Assembly (NCBI GenBank): GCA_004297765.1
Contig: SCTZ01000071.1
Location: forward strand, 58,723-122,722
DNA length: 64,000 bases
Direction of reading: 5' to 3'
From: Chloroflexota bacterium
Lineage (GTDB): Bacteria; Chloroflexota; Dehalococcoidia; FW602-bin16
The position numbers and the translations under genes are program-made. Shown here piece by piece: positions 25,743 through 33,984 of the stretch (positions are counted from its first letter, which is position 1; every line of letters begins with the position of its first letter). Below the pieces are notes generated by a model. That model ran no database searches. It was given only the letters and a program-made list of their open reading frames with translations, and was not told the DNA's origin.

Positions 25743-26394
25743 CTTGGCCAGAATCTTCTACTCAACACTGATCGACACGCTCCGTCCCAACGCCTCGGCG
25801 AGCCCCGTTAGCCATTCCTTTGTCACTGGAGCATCCGCGTCGTCCGGCAATTCTGACGAGATCTCAACTCCTCCCTCGTCCGTCGCCACGCTGACCACAA
25901 GCGATCGACCTCGGCCCTGTCTTGTGGTCACGTCGACAGCCGTCGCCCGCATCGACCGATGCCAAATCTGCTGCCAGACAGCCCGTAGCTCTCGCGCCCT
26001 TTTCCCTGCTGCTTGTACGTTATGGTGCACCGTCGTCTTCCCCAGGGGAGATCCCGAGGCGGCCAGCCGATCGGTGACCTCGCGATAACTCAGGCCAAGG
26101 ATGTAGAGCGCAATGCTCAGGGTTTTCAAAGCACAGGACTGCCGCGAACGGCTCACACCCCGAGGATAGACACGGAAGCTGCGCCCGCAGCGCACGCAGC
26201 GCAGTCGCCTGGCCGTGACAAACTCTTCTTGTAGGTCGAGCAACCGCTTGGGGCGGCCTTGCTGCTGGTGAGGCTTGAAGCGCCGCGCGCCGCAGCCGGC
26301 GAACGGGCAGACTTTCGGCTCATGGTAGACTTCCGGATTTACTTGCTGGATTCGCAGCCGAAGTTGCATCTGATTCACCCACTCACGTCGAACG
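25743..26394 (-). mobile_element. IS-like element, copy 2
   Basis: About 652 bp homologous to 7695-8350, same orientation, same edges ('CTTGGCCAG' and 'GTCGAACG'). It separates the DppB-like gene from the duplicated attenuator region: the repeat at 26393 begins exactly where this element ends. No terminal inverted repeats were found. Confidence 0.55.
25758..26378 (-). CDS. Zinc-ribbon/HTH transposase-like protein, copy 2
   Basis: 206 aa, same length and stop as the copy at 7714, about 83% identical. It has the zinc ribbon CPFAGC and CVRC, the HTH 'LSYREVTDRLAASG' and the short C-terminal 'VDVTTRQGRGRSLVVSVATDEGG' strand. Most differences between copies are substitutions with no stops or frameshifts, so the 206-aa form has been maintained. 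It lacks the rest of a DDE domain, so it may be a non-autonomous element protein or a DNA-binding derivative. Confidence 0.6.
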   Translation of the reverse strand: MNQMQLRLRIQQVNPEVYHEPKVCPFAGCGARRFKPHQQQGRPKRLLDLQEEFVTARRLRCVRCGRSFRVYPRGVSRSRQSCALKTLSIALYILGLSYREVTDRLAASGSPLGKTTVHHNVQAAGKRARELRAVWQQIWHRSMRATAVDVTTRQGRGRSLVVSVATDEGGVEISSELPDDADAPVTKEWLTGLAEALGRSVSISVE

Positions 26395-26412
26395 ACATCG
26401 CCCTAACAAAAC

Positions 26413-26453
26413 AGGCCAACCTTTCAAGGTTGGCCTCCAGTTTTCCAGTCAGC
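26413..26453 (-). promoter_or_regulatory. Attenuator unit A1 (motif + intrinsic terminator)
   Basis: On the minus strand the conserved motif (26434-26453, GCTGACTGGAAAACTGGAGG) runs into an 11-bp perfect hairpin (26413-26423 with 26426-26436) followed by a U-rich stretch. It is the distal of two units upstream of the importer operon, and now also upstream of IS-like copy 2. Confidence 0.75.
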
Positions 26454-26465
26454 TCTCACGCAACT

Positions 26466-26511
26466 AAAAAAGCCAACCCTCATGGGGTTGGCCTCCAGTC
26501 GTCCAGTCAGC
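26466..26511 (-). promoter_or_regulatory. Attenuator unit A2 (motif + intrinsic terminator)
   Basis: Minus-strand motif at 26492-26511 (GCTGACTGGACGACTGGAGG) leading into a hairpin (26471-26492, 'GCCAACCC' arms) and a run of six U (26466-26471). The stop codon of the cysteine-rich leader peptide lies 3 nt upstream of the motif. Confidence 0.78.
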
Positions 26512-26514
26512 CCC

Positions 26515-26562
26515 TCATGACGGCGTACAACAGCATGGTCGACAGGTACACCGACACCCCAC
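26515..26562 (-). CDS. Cysteine-rich leader peptide A
   Basis: A predicted 15-residue peptide, MGCRCTCRPCCCTPS, from GTG 26562 with AAGGGAG 7 nt upstream; six cysteine codons, three of them consecutive. A longer start at ATG 26580 keeps the same frame. It ends immediately before attenuator A2. Peptides at 28713 and 33737 share the P-C-C core in the same position. This is the classic arrangement for ribosome-stalling attenuation by shortage of charged tRNA-Cys; the role is inferred from sequence only. Confidence 0.65.
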   Translation of the reverse strand: MGCRCTCRPCCCTPS

Positions 26563-26703
26563 GGCGGTCGCTCCCTTCATTACAACAGTGACGTGTTCCG
26601 CTCTACTCGTCATCTTCACAGCGAATAAACTCCAGTAAGCAACTTTAGTTAGTCAACATTATGCGTGGCGAGCATCCGCTTGTCAATACGTCAATTTCCC
26701 CAT

Positions 26704-27249
26704 TTACCGAACGGTCCTCACGGCACGCCTCTCGAGATCAATCGCTGCTCCGAATCGATCCAGCGAGAAGATCTCCGCGAATGGTTTTCGTGGCTTTGCG
26801 GCTGGCCTCTCAGCGGCTATGCCGATTGCTGTCAGAGCCACTAGCCTGAGCTCCTCTGGAATCCCAAGCACCTGTTTTGCTTTTGCCTCATCGAACGCGC
26901 CAATCCAGCAGGTTCCGTAGCCAAGGCCAGTTGCTGCTAGGACCATGTTCTGGAGAGCGATTGTTACGTCAATAGCAAACCACCTTTCGCTCAACCTCGG
27001 CAGCCCGACCCCAGCGATTACCACGTCGGCATGCGGGATCCAGATCTGGTTGTTGCAGGCTATCCCAAGCGCTTTTTTGACTTCGGGATCCCGCACCGCC
27101 ACGAAGTGCCATGGTTGCCCGTTGTGTGCCGACGGCGCCTGTCTCCCCGCTTCCAGAATAATCGTCAAGTCCTCTGTTGGAACATGAGCCGGATTGTACT
27201 TGCGCACACTTCTGCGCTCCAACACTGTCGCAATGGTATCCTTGGACAT
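26704..27249 (-). CDS. Nitroreductase family protein (2)
   Basis: A 181-aa FMN-dependent protein: 'LERRSVRKYNPAHVP' (FMN phosphate contact), 'RQAPSAHNGQPWHFVAV' and 'ATGLGYGTCWIGAF'. It is a paralogue of 11855, not a close duplicate. It lies 33 nt downstream of metK on the same strand and just before attenuator copy A; its last four codons (ending ...VRTVR) fall in the duplicated region, so its C-terminus may have been altered by the duplication. Substrate unknown. Confidence 0.82.
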   Translation of the reverse strand: MSKDTIATVLERRSVRKYNPAHVPTEDLTIILEAGRQAPSAHNGQPWHFVAVRDPEVKKALGIACNNQIWIPHADVVIAGVGLPRLSERWFAIDVTIALQNMVLAATGLGYGTCWIGAFDEAKAKQVLGIPEELRLVALTAIGIAAERPAAKPRKPFAEIFSLDRFGAAIDLERRAVRTVR

Positions 27250-27282
27250 TGTTTTGTGTCCCCCCTGTGACTTGCGTGGCAG

Positions 27283-28533
27283 TCATCTCGCCACTGCCTC
27301 TCGAATTCCGCCGAGGGCTTCGAGGCCCGCCTCAGTCCGCAGCGTGGCCGCCCTATCAGTGCTCTCCCACGGGAGGTCCAGGTCATCCCGGCCGAAATGC
27401 CCGTAGGCGGCCGTCTGACGGTAGATAGGACGCCGTAGGCTCAGGTCCCGGATGATAGCCGCCGGGCGAAGGTCAAAATGCTTCCTAACCAGGTTGGTAA
27501 TCTCGTCATCGCTGATTACCCCTGTACCGAACGTGTCTACCATTAGCGAAACTGGGGAGGCCACACCGATAGCGTAGGCAATCTGCACCTCGCTACGTTC
27601 GGCCAACCCTGCCGCCACAATGTTCTTGGCCACCCAACGCGCGGCGTAAGAGCCTGACCGGTCGACCTTGGTGGGATCTTTCCCCGAGAAGGCGCCACCG
27701 CCGTGCCGGGCGTAGCCACCGTACGTGTCCGCAATGATCTTGCGTCCGGTCAGCCCCGTGTCCCCCTGGGGACCTCCCACGACGAAGCGTCCCGTGGGGT
27801 TGATGAAATACCGCGTCCCATGGTCGAGCAGCCATTCGGGGATGGTCTTCCTGATCACCCCCGCGATCAGATCCTCCCTGATTACCTCCACAGGGACGTC
27901 CGGCTCGTGCTGCGCGGACACCACCACGGTGTCTACGCGCACCGGTCGACCGTTGTCATACTGCACAGTAACCTGGGTCTTGCCGTCTGGGCGCAGGTAA
28001 GGGATCTCCTGCGCTTTGCGAGCTTCGACCAGGCGCTGAGCCAGCTTATGTGCCAGGGAGATGGGCAGGGGCATCAACTCCGGCGTCTCCTGGCAGGCGA
28101 ACCCAAACATCATGCCCTGGTCCCCTGCGCCGACAGCCTCCAACTCCCCGTCGTCCACCTCTGCCTCCCTGGACTCCAATGCCCTATTGACGCCCACGGC
28201 GATATCCGCTGATTGTTTGTCAATGGACGTAATCACCGCGCACGTGTTTCCGTCAAAGCCATACTCAGCCCGGGTGTAGCCGATTTCCTTCACCGTCTGG
28301 CGAACGATGTTTGGGATGTCCAAATAGGACGAGGTGGTTATCTCCCCGGCCACAAGGACCAGTCCAGTGGTAACCGTGGTCTCGCAGGCTACGCGGGCCA
28401 GGGGATCTTTTTCCACGATAGCGTCCAGGATGGCGTCCGAGACTTGGTCGGCGACCTTATCCGGGTGCCCCTCGGTCACCGACTCCGATGTGAATAGATG
28501 GCGTCCATTCCGTCTGGAACCTGAGTTTGTCAC
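27283..28533 (-). CDS. metK: S-adenosylmethionine synthase
   Basis: Makes SAM from methionine and ATP. It is 416 aa with '[19 protein letters not shown]' (ATP/metal site), '[15 protein letters not shown]' (the GAGDQG signature) and '[17 protein letters not shown]' (P-loop-like GGGAFSGKD). GTG 28533 follows AGGAGG with 10-nt spacing. It is preceded by a tandem attenuator with a cysteine-rich leader (28590-28910) rather than by a recognisable SAM riboswitch. It supplies SAM to the nearby radical SAM enzymes. Confidence 0.96.
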   Translation of the reverse strand: MTNSGSRRNGRHLFTSESVTEGHPDKVADQVSDAILDAIVEKDPLARVACETTVTTGLVLVAGEITTSSYLDIPNIVRQTVKEIGYTRAEYGFDGNTCAVITSIDKQSADIAVGVNRALESREAEVDDGELEAVGAGDQGMMFGFACQETPELMPLPISLAHKLAQRLVEARKAQEIPYLRPDGKTQVTVQYDNGRPVRVDTVVVSAQHEPDVPVEVIREDLIAGVIRKTIPEWLLDHGTRYFINPTGRFVVGGPQGDTGLTGRKIIADTYGGYARHGGGAFSGKDPTKVDRSGSYAARWVAKNIVAAGLAERSEVQIAYAIGVASPVSLMVDTFGTGVISDDEITNLVRKHFDLRPAAIIRDLSLRRPIYRQTAAYGHFGRDDLDLPWESTDRAATLRTEAGLEALGGIREAVAR

Positions 28534-28609
28534 CTGAATGAGCCCTCCTATACTCTGCCTATTTCGTCGCAGCGCCTACACTGTATCGTCGACATCGCCC
28601 CAACAAAAC

Positions 28610-28650
28610 AGGCCAACCTTTCAAGGTTGGCCTCCAGTTTTCCAGTCAGC
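28610..28650 (-). promoter_or_regulatory. Attenuator unit B1 (motif + intrinsic terminator)
   Basis: Motif 28631-28650 on the minus strand followed by an 11-bp hairpin (28610-28633) and 'UGUUUUGUU'. It is the metK-proximal unit, about 77 nt before the metK start. Confidence 0.75.
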
Positions 28651-28663
28651 TCTCACGCAAACT

Positions 28664-28709
28664 AAAAAAGCCAACCCCCATGGGGTTGGCCTCCAGTCGT
28701 CCAGTCAGC
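28664..28709 (-). promoter_or_regulatory. Attenuator unit B2 (motif + intrinsic terminator)
   Basis: Motif 28690-28709 (GCTGACTGGACGACTGGAGG) followed by a strong hairpin with 'GCCAACCCC' arms (28669-28691) and six U. It follows leader peptide B by 3 nt. Confidence 0.78.
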
Positions 28710-28712
28710 CCC

Positions 28713-28751
28713 TCATGACGGCGCACAACAGCATGGTCGATAGATACACAA
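28713..28751 (-). CDS. Cysteine-rich leader peptide B
   Basis: A predicted 12-residue peptide, MCIYRPCCCAPS, from TTG 28751 behind a GGGGTG. The same frame extends upstream to a GTG, giving a 24-residue form with one more cysteine. It shares 'MCIxxPCC' with the peptide at 33737 and 'RPCCCxPS' with 26515. It stops immediately before attenuator B2. The TTG start is the weakest part of this call. Confidence 0.55.
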   Translation of the reverse strand: MCIYRPCCCAPS

Positions 28752-28928
28752 ACACCCCAGAAGCTCTGCTGCCTGCACAGCAATCACGTTGTCCGCTCTA
28801 TCAGTCAGCTTCACGGCAAATAAACTCCAGTAAGCAACTTTGCTTAGTCAACATTATGCACGGCAGATGGCCGCTTGTCAATACGTCAATTTCCCCAATA
28901 ACCGAACGGTTACTGCCGAACAATAGCT

Positions 28929-29564
28929 TTATCGCAGTTTCCTCTGACTTTTCCGAACGACGAAGACGGCGAGCTTGGCCAGCAGGTTGGGGACTACTCT
29001 CACCTCGCGGCCACCGCTAAGGTACCACGCGCGAGCGATCACCAGGTTACGCGACGCGCAGAAGTCGTGAAAGTCCTTTACCGTCAACAGGCGAATGTTT
29101 GGGTTATCGTACCATTCGTGGGGCAGGTGGTCGGTCTTGGGCATCCGACCGGTGACCAAGAGTTGCCAGCGAATTCTCCAGTGCCCGAAGTTGGGGAAGC
29201 TAACGATTCCAATGCGTCCGACACGCAACATCTCCGCGAGAATGAGCTCCGGCTTGTGGACAGCCTGCAAGGTCTGACTGAGGATGACGTAGTCGAAGAC
29301 GTCGTCAGGATAATCACCCAGCCCTTCGTCCAGGTCGCCGTGGCATACGGAGAGCCCCCTGCCAACGCACTGTCGTACTCCATCGTCGGATATCTCCACT
29401 CCCCTGCCGATGACTTGTTTCTTGTCCACCAGCAGCTTCAGCAACGATCCGTCGCCACACCCCAGGTCGAGCACCCGCGATCCCGGCTTAAGCAGACTAG
29501 CTATGAGCAGATAATCGAATCGTCCGTTAAATCGGGTCTCTCCGACCCCCGCCAGGGGCTTCAT
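28929..29564 (-). CDS. metW: Methionine biosynthesis protein MetW
   Basis: A 211-aa SAM-dependent methyltransferase-fold protein of the MetW family. Motif I is 'VLDLGCGDGSLL', followed by 'GRGVEISDDGVRQCVGRGL', 'DYVILSQTLQAV' and 'SFPNFGHWRIRWQLL', all characteristic of MetW. The ATG at 29564 lies 2 nt after the metX stop. MetW is a partner of MetX in many bacteria, and some homoserine acyltransferases need it for activity (family knowledge). The context metY-metX-metW confirms the assignment. Confidence 0.93.
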   Translation of the reverse strand: MKPLAGVGETRFNGRFDYLLIASLLKPGSRVLDLGCGDGSLLKLLVDKKQVIGRGVEISDDGVRQCVGRGLSVCHGDLDEGLGDYPDDVFDYVILSQTLQAVHKPELILAEMLRVGRIGIVSFPNFGHWRIRWQLLVTGRMPKTDHLPHEWYDNPNIRLLTVKDFHDFCASRNLVIARAWYLSGGREVRVVPNLLAKLAVFVVRKSQRKLR

Positions 29565-29566
29565 GG

Positions 29567-30778
29567 CTATCTCACCGTCGCATCGAGCGTGTGCGCCAGA
29601 AAGCTCGAGATGAGAGGGGTCTGCACCGCTTCTTCGAGCAAGAAGGCGTCATGGCCATAGGAAGAGTTGACCTCAAAGTAGGTCACGTCGCCCCCGTTGG
29701 CGTTGATCGCACGCACGATCTCCCTTGATTGGTGGGAAGGATAGAGCCAATCGGAAGTGAAGGCGATCACGAGAAACCGGGCGCTGACGTCGCGAAAGGC
29801 ATCCTGCAGCGAGCCGTGCCCATTGGCCAGATCGAAATAGTCGATGGCCTTTGTAACGTAGAGATAAGTATTGGCATCAAAGCGCTTGGTAAAGATGTCG
29901 CCCTGGTAGCGCAAATAGCTTTCGACCTCGAAGTCAGGGGAGAAATCGTAGCCGTAGTTCGCCTTGTCGCGCAGTCGTCGACCAAACTTGTTGCGCATCG
30001 CCTCGTCGCTGAGATACGTAATGTGTCCGACCATCCTGGCAATGGCCAGCCCCGACGCGGGGCTGGCCTTGGAGTAGTAGTCGCCACCTTGCCAATTGAC
30101 ATCGGCCATTATGGCCTGGCGCCCGACCTCGTCGAAGGCGATACCCTGGGCCGATTGGTGAGCAGCGCTGGCGATGGAGATGCACGAGCGCACTCTATCT
30201 GGGTGATGTACTGCCCACTCCAGCGCCTGCATTCCCCCCATGGATCCGCCGGCTACCGCCAGAAGTTGCTCGATGCCAAGGTGATCGATGAGCTGCACCT
30301 GGGCTCGCACCATGTCGGCGATGGTAACGATGGGGAAGCTCAGCCCATAGGGCCGACCTGTTCGCGGCTCGATAGACGAAGGTCCCGTCGAGCCGCGGCA
30401 GCCGCCGATGACGTTGGAGCAGATGACGAAGTACTTGTCGGTGTCGAAGGCCTTGCCCGGCCCCACCATGTTGTCCCACCAGCCAAGGCGTCGCCTAGCG
30501 ACAAGCGTCTCTTCCTGGTCCGCAGCGTCCATTCCTGTCTCAAGGGCACTCACGCCGTCGGACTCGGCGCTAACCCCGGCGGCGTGAGCATCGCCCGACA
30601 GTGCGTGAAGAGCCAGGATAGCGTTGGTGCGAGATGCGTTTAACGCTCCATAGGTTTCGTAGGCGAGCGTGATCGGGCCGAGACGCTCGCCGCTGTCCAA
30701 CTCAAGCTCGTTAGGCGGCTCGGCAAAGGTGAAGTAGTTCGTTCGCACCGGCCCTAGTGTGTCTGCCCGGGTAGCCAT
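29567..30778 (-). CDS. metX: Homoserine O-acetyltransferase
   Basis: Activates homoserine by O-acylation in methionine synthesis. It is a 403-aa alpha/beta hydrolase: the nucleophile serine is in '[12 protein letters not shown]', the aspartate in '[16 protein letters not shown]' and the histidine in '[11 protein letters not shown]'. ATG 30778 follows GGAG. Acetyl rather than succinyl specificity is assumed from the family and cannot be proven by eye. Operon metY-metX-metW; spacing to metY 16 nt. Confidence 0.94.
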   Translation of the reverse strand: MATRADTLGPVRTNYFTFAEPPNELELDSGERLGPITLAYETYGALNASRTNAILALHALSGDAHAAGVSAESDGVSALETGMDAADQEETLVARRRLGWWDNMVGPGKAFDTDKYFVICSNVIGGCRGSTGPSSIEPRTGRPYGLSFPIVTIADMVRAQVQLIDHLGIEQLLAVAGGSMGGMQALEWAVHHPDRVRSCISIASAAHQSAQGIAFDEVGRQAIMADVNWQGGDYYSKASPASGLAIARMVGHITYLSDEAMRNKFGRRLRDKANYGYDFSPDFEVESYLRYQGDIFTKRFDANTYLYVTKAIDYFDLANGHGSLQDAFRDVSARFLVIAFTSDWLYPSHQSREIVRAINANGGDVTYFEVNSSYGHDAFLLEEAVQTPLISSFLAHTLDATVR

Positions 30779-30794
30779 CGCAACGTCGCTCCAC

Positions 30795-32195
<1,401 letters not shown>

Positions 32196-32211
32196 CTAAC
32201 GCCCCGTAAAG

Positions 32212-32265
32212 AAAAAGGTCCGCGCTCCTGTGGCAGAAGCTCGGACCTCTAGTCGCCTAGTCAGT
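32212..32265 (-). promoter_or_regulatory. Attenuator unit C (upstream of metY)
   Basis: Minus-strand motif 32246-32265 (ACTGACTAGGCGACTAGAGG) followed by a 10-bp stem with one mismatch (32217-32247) and five U (32212-32216). It lies 5 nt after the YezD-like stop codon and about 130 nt before metY. Confidence 0.75.
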
Positions 32266-32270
32266 CGGAA

Positions 32271-32444
32271 TCACTTGGTGCAGGGAACCTTCTGAGGGAA
32301 GCGAATCTTCTCCACCCTTTCGATCTGGACCACGCGGCCGTCCTGGACGATCAACTGGACGGAGCCATACCGGATGGTACGGAGCGCCTGCAGTGTCGCC
32401 CGCAGCACTGTTTCCTGTTCTCGGGTAAGCACTGTACCTTCCAT
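32271..32444 (-). CDS. YezD-like (DUF2292) small protein 1
   Basis: A 57-aa protein: MEGTVLTREQETVLRATLQ followed by ALRTIRYGSVQLIVQDGRV and a tail ending FPQKVPCTK. The 'I(R)YGSVQLIVQDGRVVQIE' core is the DUF2292/YezD signature. These small proteins of unknown function are often found beside sulfur-assimilation genes (family knowledge). Its stop is 5 nt before attenuator C, and its third-last residue is a cysteine. It is about 80% identical to the copy at 45616, which has the same relation to attenuator F. It may itself sense or bind the attenuator RNA, or serve as an extended leader peptide. Confidence 0.78.
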   Translation of the reverse strand: MEGTVLTREQETVLRATLQALRTIRYGSVQLIVQDGRVVQIERVEKIRFPQKVPCTK

Positions 32445-32522
32445 GATCACAACGGCTCCTGAGAGCGTGGATTGGGTCCCGATCCTACGATGGAACCCCG
32501 CAAAATCGAAACCTGTGCTTCC

Positions 32523-32792
32523 TTAGGCGAAGTTGACCACTTTGTTGGCTACGATCAGATCCACCAGTTGGTCGTAGCCGATGACCTGGACAGATGCCGG
32601 CAGCTTACCCGCAACTCCGCGCTTGTCCACGTCGGGCGCCACCGCGTACACCTTGGCTCCCTTGGCAGTCAGCGCCCGAGCATCCAGGTAGACGCCGTCC
32701 TGGATCAGGACCACCTGGGTGTCGGAGTCGAACTCAGCCACCTTGAGCCCGTTGGCACCATAAACCTTGTCGACGAGGTATAGATTACTCAT
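32523..32792 (-). CDS. DsrH/TusB-like sulfur-relay protein
   Basis: An 89-aa protein starting MSNLYLVDKVYGANGLKVAE, with GAGGGAG upstream of ATG 32792. 'VVLIQDGVYLD' and 'VYAVAPDVDKRGV' are TusB/DsrH features; the cysteine that carries sulfur in many DsrH proteins is absent here. It is the third gene of a DsrE-DsrF-DsrH order. In the Tus/Dsr complexes the three subunits pass persulfide sulfur (family knowledge). Confidence 0.75.
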   Translation of the reverse strand: MSNLYLVDKVYGANGLKVAEFDSDTQVVLIQDGVYLDARALTAKGAKVYAVAPDVDKRGVAGKLPASVQVIGYDQLVDLIVANKVVNFA

Positions 32793-32889
32793 CTGCTTTG
32801 CTCCCTCATTGCTTAGGTGAGGCCGAAGGTCAGGATGTGGAGGGACAGAAGGATAACCGATCTCCATCTCCCGACCCCCTGACCCCGCG

Positions 32890-33240
32890 CTAGAAATCGA
32901 TGGTCACATCCGCCTTGTTGATCAGGGTGAGGACCTCGCGCCGCGGAACGATCTCGACGTCCTCCGCCAGGTCGGACGCCGTCAGCCCACGCTCCTCCAG
33001 CGCCTCCTGCTCGGCCTTCAACTTCACACCCGCCTTGGCAAGGGTGCCAAGGTAGCGACCGGAATCGGCGCGATCTACGTCCTTGTTAGTGAAGTAGACC
33101 CCGTCACCCAGGTAGACGACGTCCATGGTGTGCTCGTCTACGCCACTGGTCACGCCGACGACGGCCCGCAAACCCTCATTGTAGAAGATGCTGCCGTAGG
33201 GAGCACGGTTGAACGTAAAGACGACATGTTTCTGAGGCAT
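32890..33240 (-). CDS. DsrF/TusC-like sulfur-relay protein
   Basis: A 116-aa protein starting MPQKHVVFTFNRAPYGSIFY, with GGAGG upstream of ATG 33240; the open frame further upstream belongs to another strand phase of dsrE. 'APYGSIFYNEGLRAVVGV' is the DsrF/TusC signature. It lacks a conserved cysteine, as DsrF proteins usually do. It is co-transcribed with DsrE 14 nt upstream. Confidence 0.78.
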   Translation of the reverse strand: MPQKHVVFTFNRAPYGSIFYNEGLRAVVGVTSGVDEHTMDVVYLGDGVYFTNKDVDRADSGRYLGTLAKAGVKLKAEQEALEERGLTASDLAEDVEIVPRREVLTLINKADVTIDF

Positions 33241-33254
33241 GATCTTTCCTCCAA

Positions 33255-33608
33255 CTACAAAGTTATCAGGCGATCGACCTCGCCGATGATCTCGGCGAAG
33301 TCCGGCAGGCCGCCCACGCGGACGCCCTCGATGTAGTCCTTGCCCTTCTCCAGACCGCGCGCGTTGACGCAGATGCCGCAAGCGATGATGCTGCCGCCCT
33401 TGCCCACGATCTCGGCAAACCGGTCCTTGGGCAGAACCGGCAGATCGGGGAAGGTCTGATACTTGATCGGGTTATACACCCCGTCGAGGTACCAGAACTG
33501 GCGAACCTCGTGCCCTTTGGCCAGCGCAGCCTGGGCGATATTGGCCGCTGTCTCCCAGTTCTCATACTGATACGGTCCGCTTGTGAGCAAAATGCCTATC
33601 TTTGCCAT
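33255..33608 (-). CDS. DsrE/TusD-like sulfur-relay protein
   Basis: A 117-aa protein starting MAKIGILLTSGPYQYENWET. The active cysteine is in 'SIIACGICVNARG', the position that carries persulfide in DsrE/TusD. ATG 33608 follows GAGGAGG. It is the first gene after attenuator D and the cysteine-rich leader peptide at 33737. It probably accepts sulfur from a desulfurase or rhodanese and passes it within the DsrEFH complex. No dsrAB or dsrC was seen in the window, so tRNA thiolation or general sulfur trafficking is as likely as dissimilatory sulfur metabolism. Confidence 0.83.
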   Translation of the reverse strand: MAKIGILLTSGPYQYENWETAANIAQAALAKGHEVRQFWYLDGVYNPIKYQTFPDLPVLPKDRFAEIVGKGGSIIACGICVNARGLEKGKDYIEGVRVGGLPDFAEIIGEVDRLITL

Positions 33609-33660
33609 GTCTTCCTCCTCAATGCTAAATGGATGTTCTCCTTACCTCGTCTCACTTCTA

Positions 33661-33711
33661 TAAAAAAAGGCCTTCGCCGTTTGAGCGAAGGCCTCTAGTT
33701 GTCTGGTCAGC
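33661..33711 (-). promoter_or_regulatory. Attenuator unit D (upstream of dsrE)
   Basis: Minus-strand motif 33692-33711 (GCTGACCAGACAACTAGAGG) leading into a 9-bp hairpin (33669-33677 with 33685-33693) and seven U (33662-33668). It is the cleanest intrinsic terminator of the series, about 55 nt before the dsrE start. Confidence 0.82.
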
Positions 33712-33736
33712 CTGTCAAAACGAGTTCATGCTTGCG

Positions 33737-33784
33737 CTACCCACTACAGCCGTAAATACGACAGCATGGGTGCTGTATACACAT
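33737..33784 (-). CDS. Cysteine-rich leader peptide D
   Basis: A predicted 15-residue peptide, MCIQHPCCRIYGCSG, from ATG 33784 with AGAAG upstream; four cysteine codons. It matches leader B in 'MCIxxPCC'. A 25-nt gap separates its stop from the attenuator motif, longer than at loci A and B. It is too short for normal gene calling, but conservation of the Cys pattern across three loci supports it. Confidence 0.65.
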   Translation of the reverse strand: MCIQHPCCRIYGCSG

Positions 33785-33984
33785 ACATATCTTCTGGTTA
33801 GGCGTCAGCCTGACCTCGTCCGGCCCGTTCGTGAGCGGTGTCCGAGCGTACGGCACCCCTACCGTGAGGCCGCTCATGCGCCCGAAGATGCGACTGTAAT
33901 TGATAACATTGTCGCTCGACTTACTATACATGCGCATACTATAATCGAATTGGGATCGGTTGTCAAGCCCCTCGTTCAGCTTTT

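Larger units (their letters stand above)
26393..26715 (-). repeat. Duplicated attenuator region, copy A
   Basis: About 323 bp closely similar to 28590-28910, from 'CGACATCGCCC' to 'ACCGAACGGT'. It contains a cysteine-rich leader peptide (26515-26562) and two tandem motif+terminator units. The outer end covers the last codons of the nitroreductase at 26704. The copy in front of metK is the likely relative; a duplication or recombination within this region seems recent. Confidence 0.8.
28590..28910 (-). repeat. Duplicated attenuator region, copy B (metK leader)
   Basis: About 321 bp closely similar to 26393-26715; it lies between metW and metK. It holds leader peptide B (28713-28751) and two motif+terminator units. 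The terminators and motifs are nearly identical between copies, while the stretch 28720-28830 has diverged more, including the part encoding the leader peptide N-terminus. Confidence 0.8.

Noticed and set aside
28534..28928. SAM riboswitch before metK
   Set aside because: None of the SAM-I, SAM-II or SAM-IV core sequences I know are present; the leader is explained by the Cys-rich peptide and two terminators.
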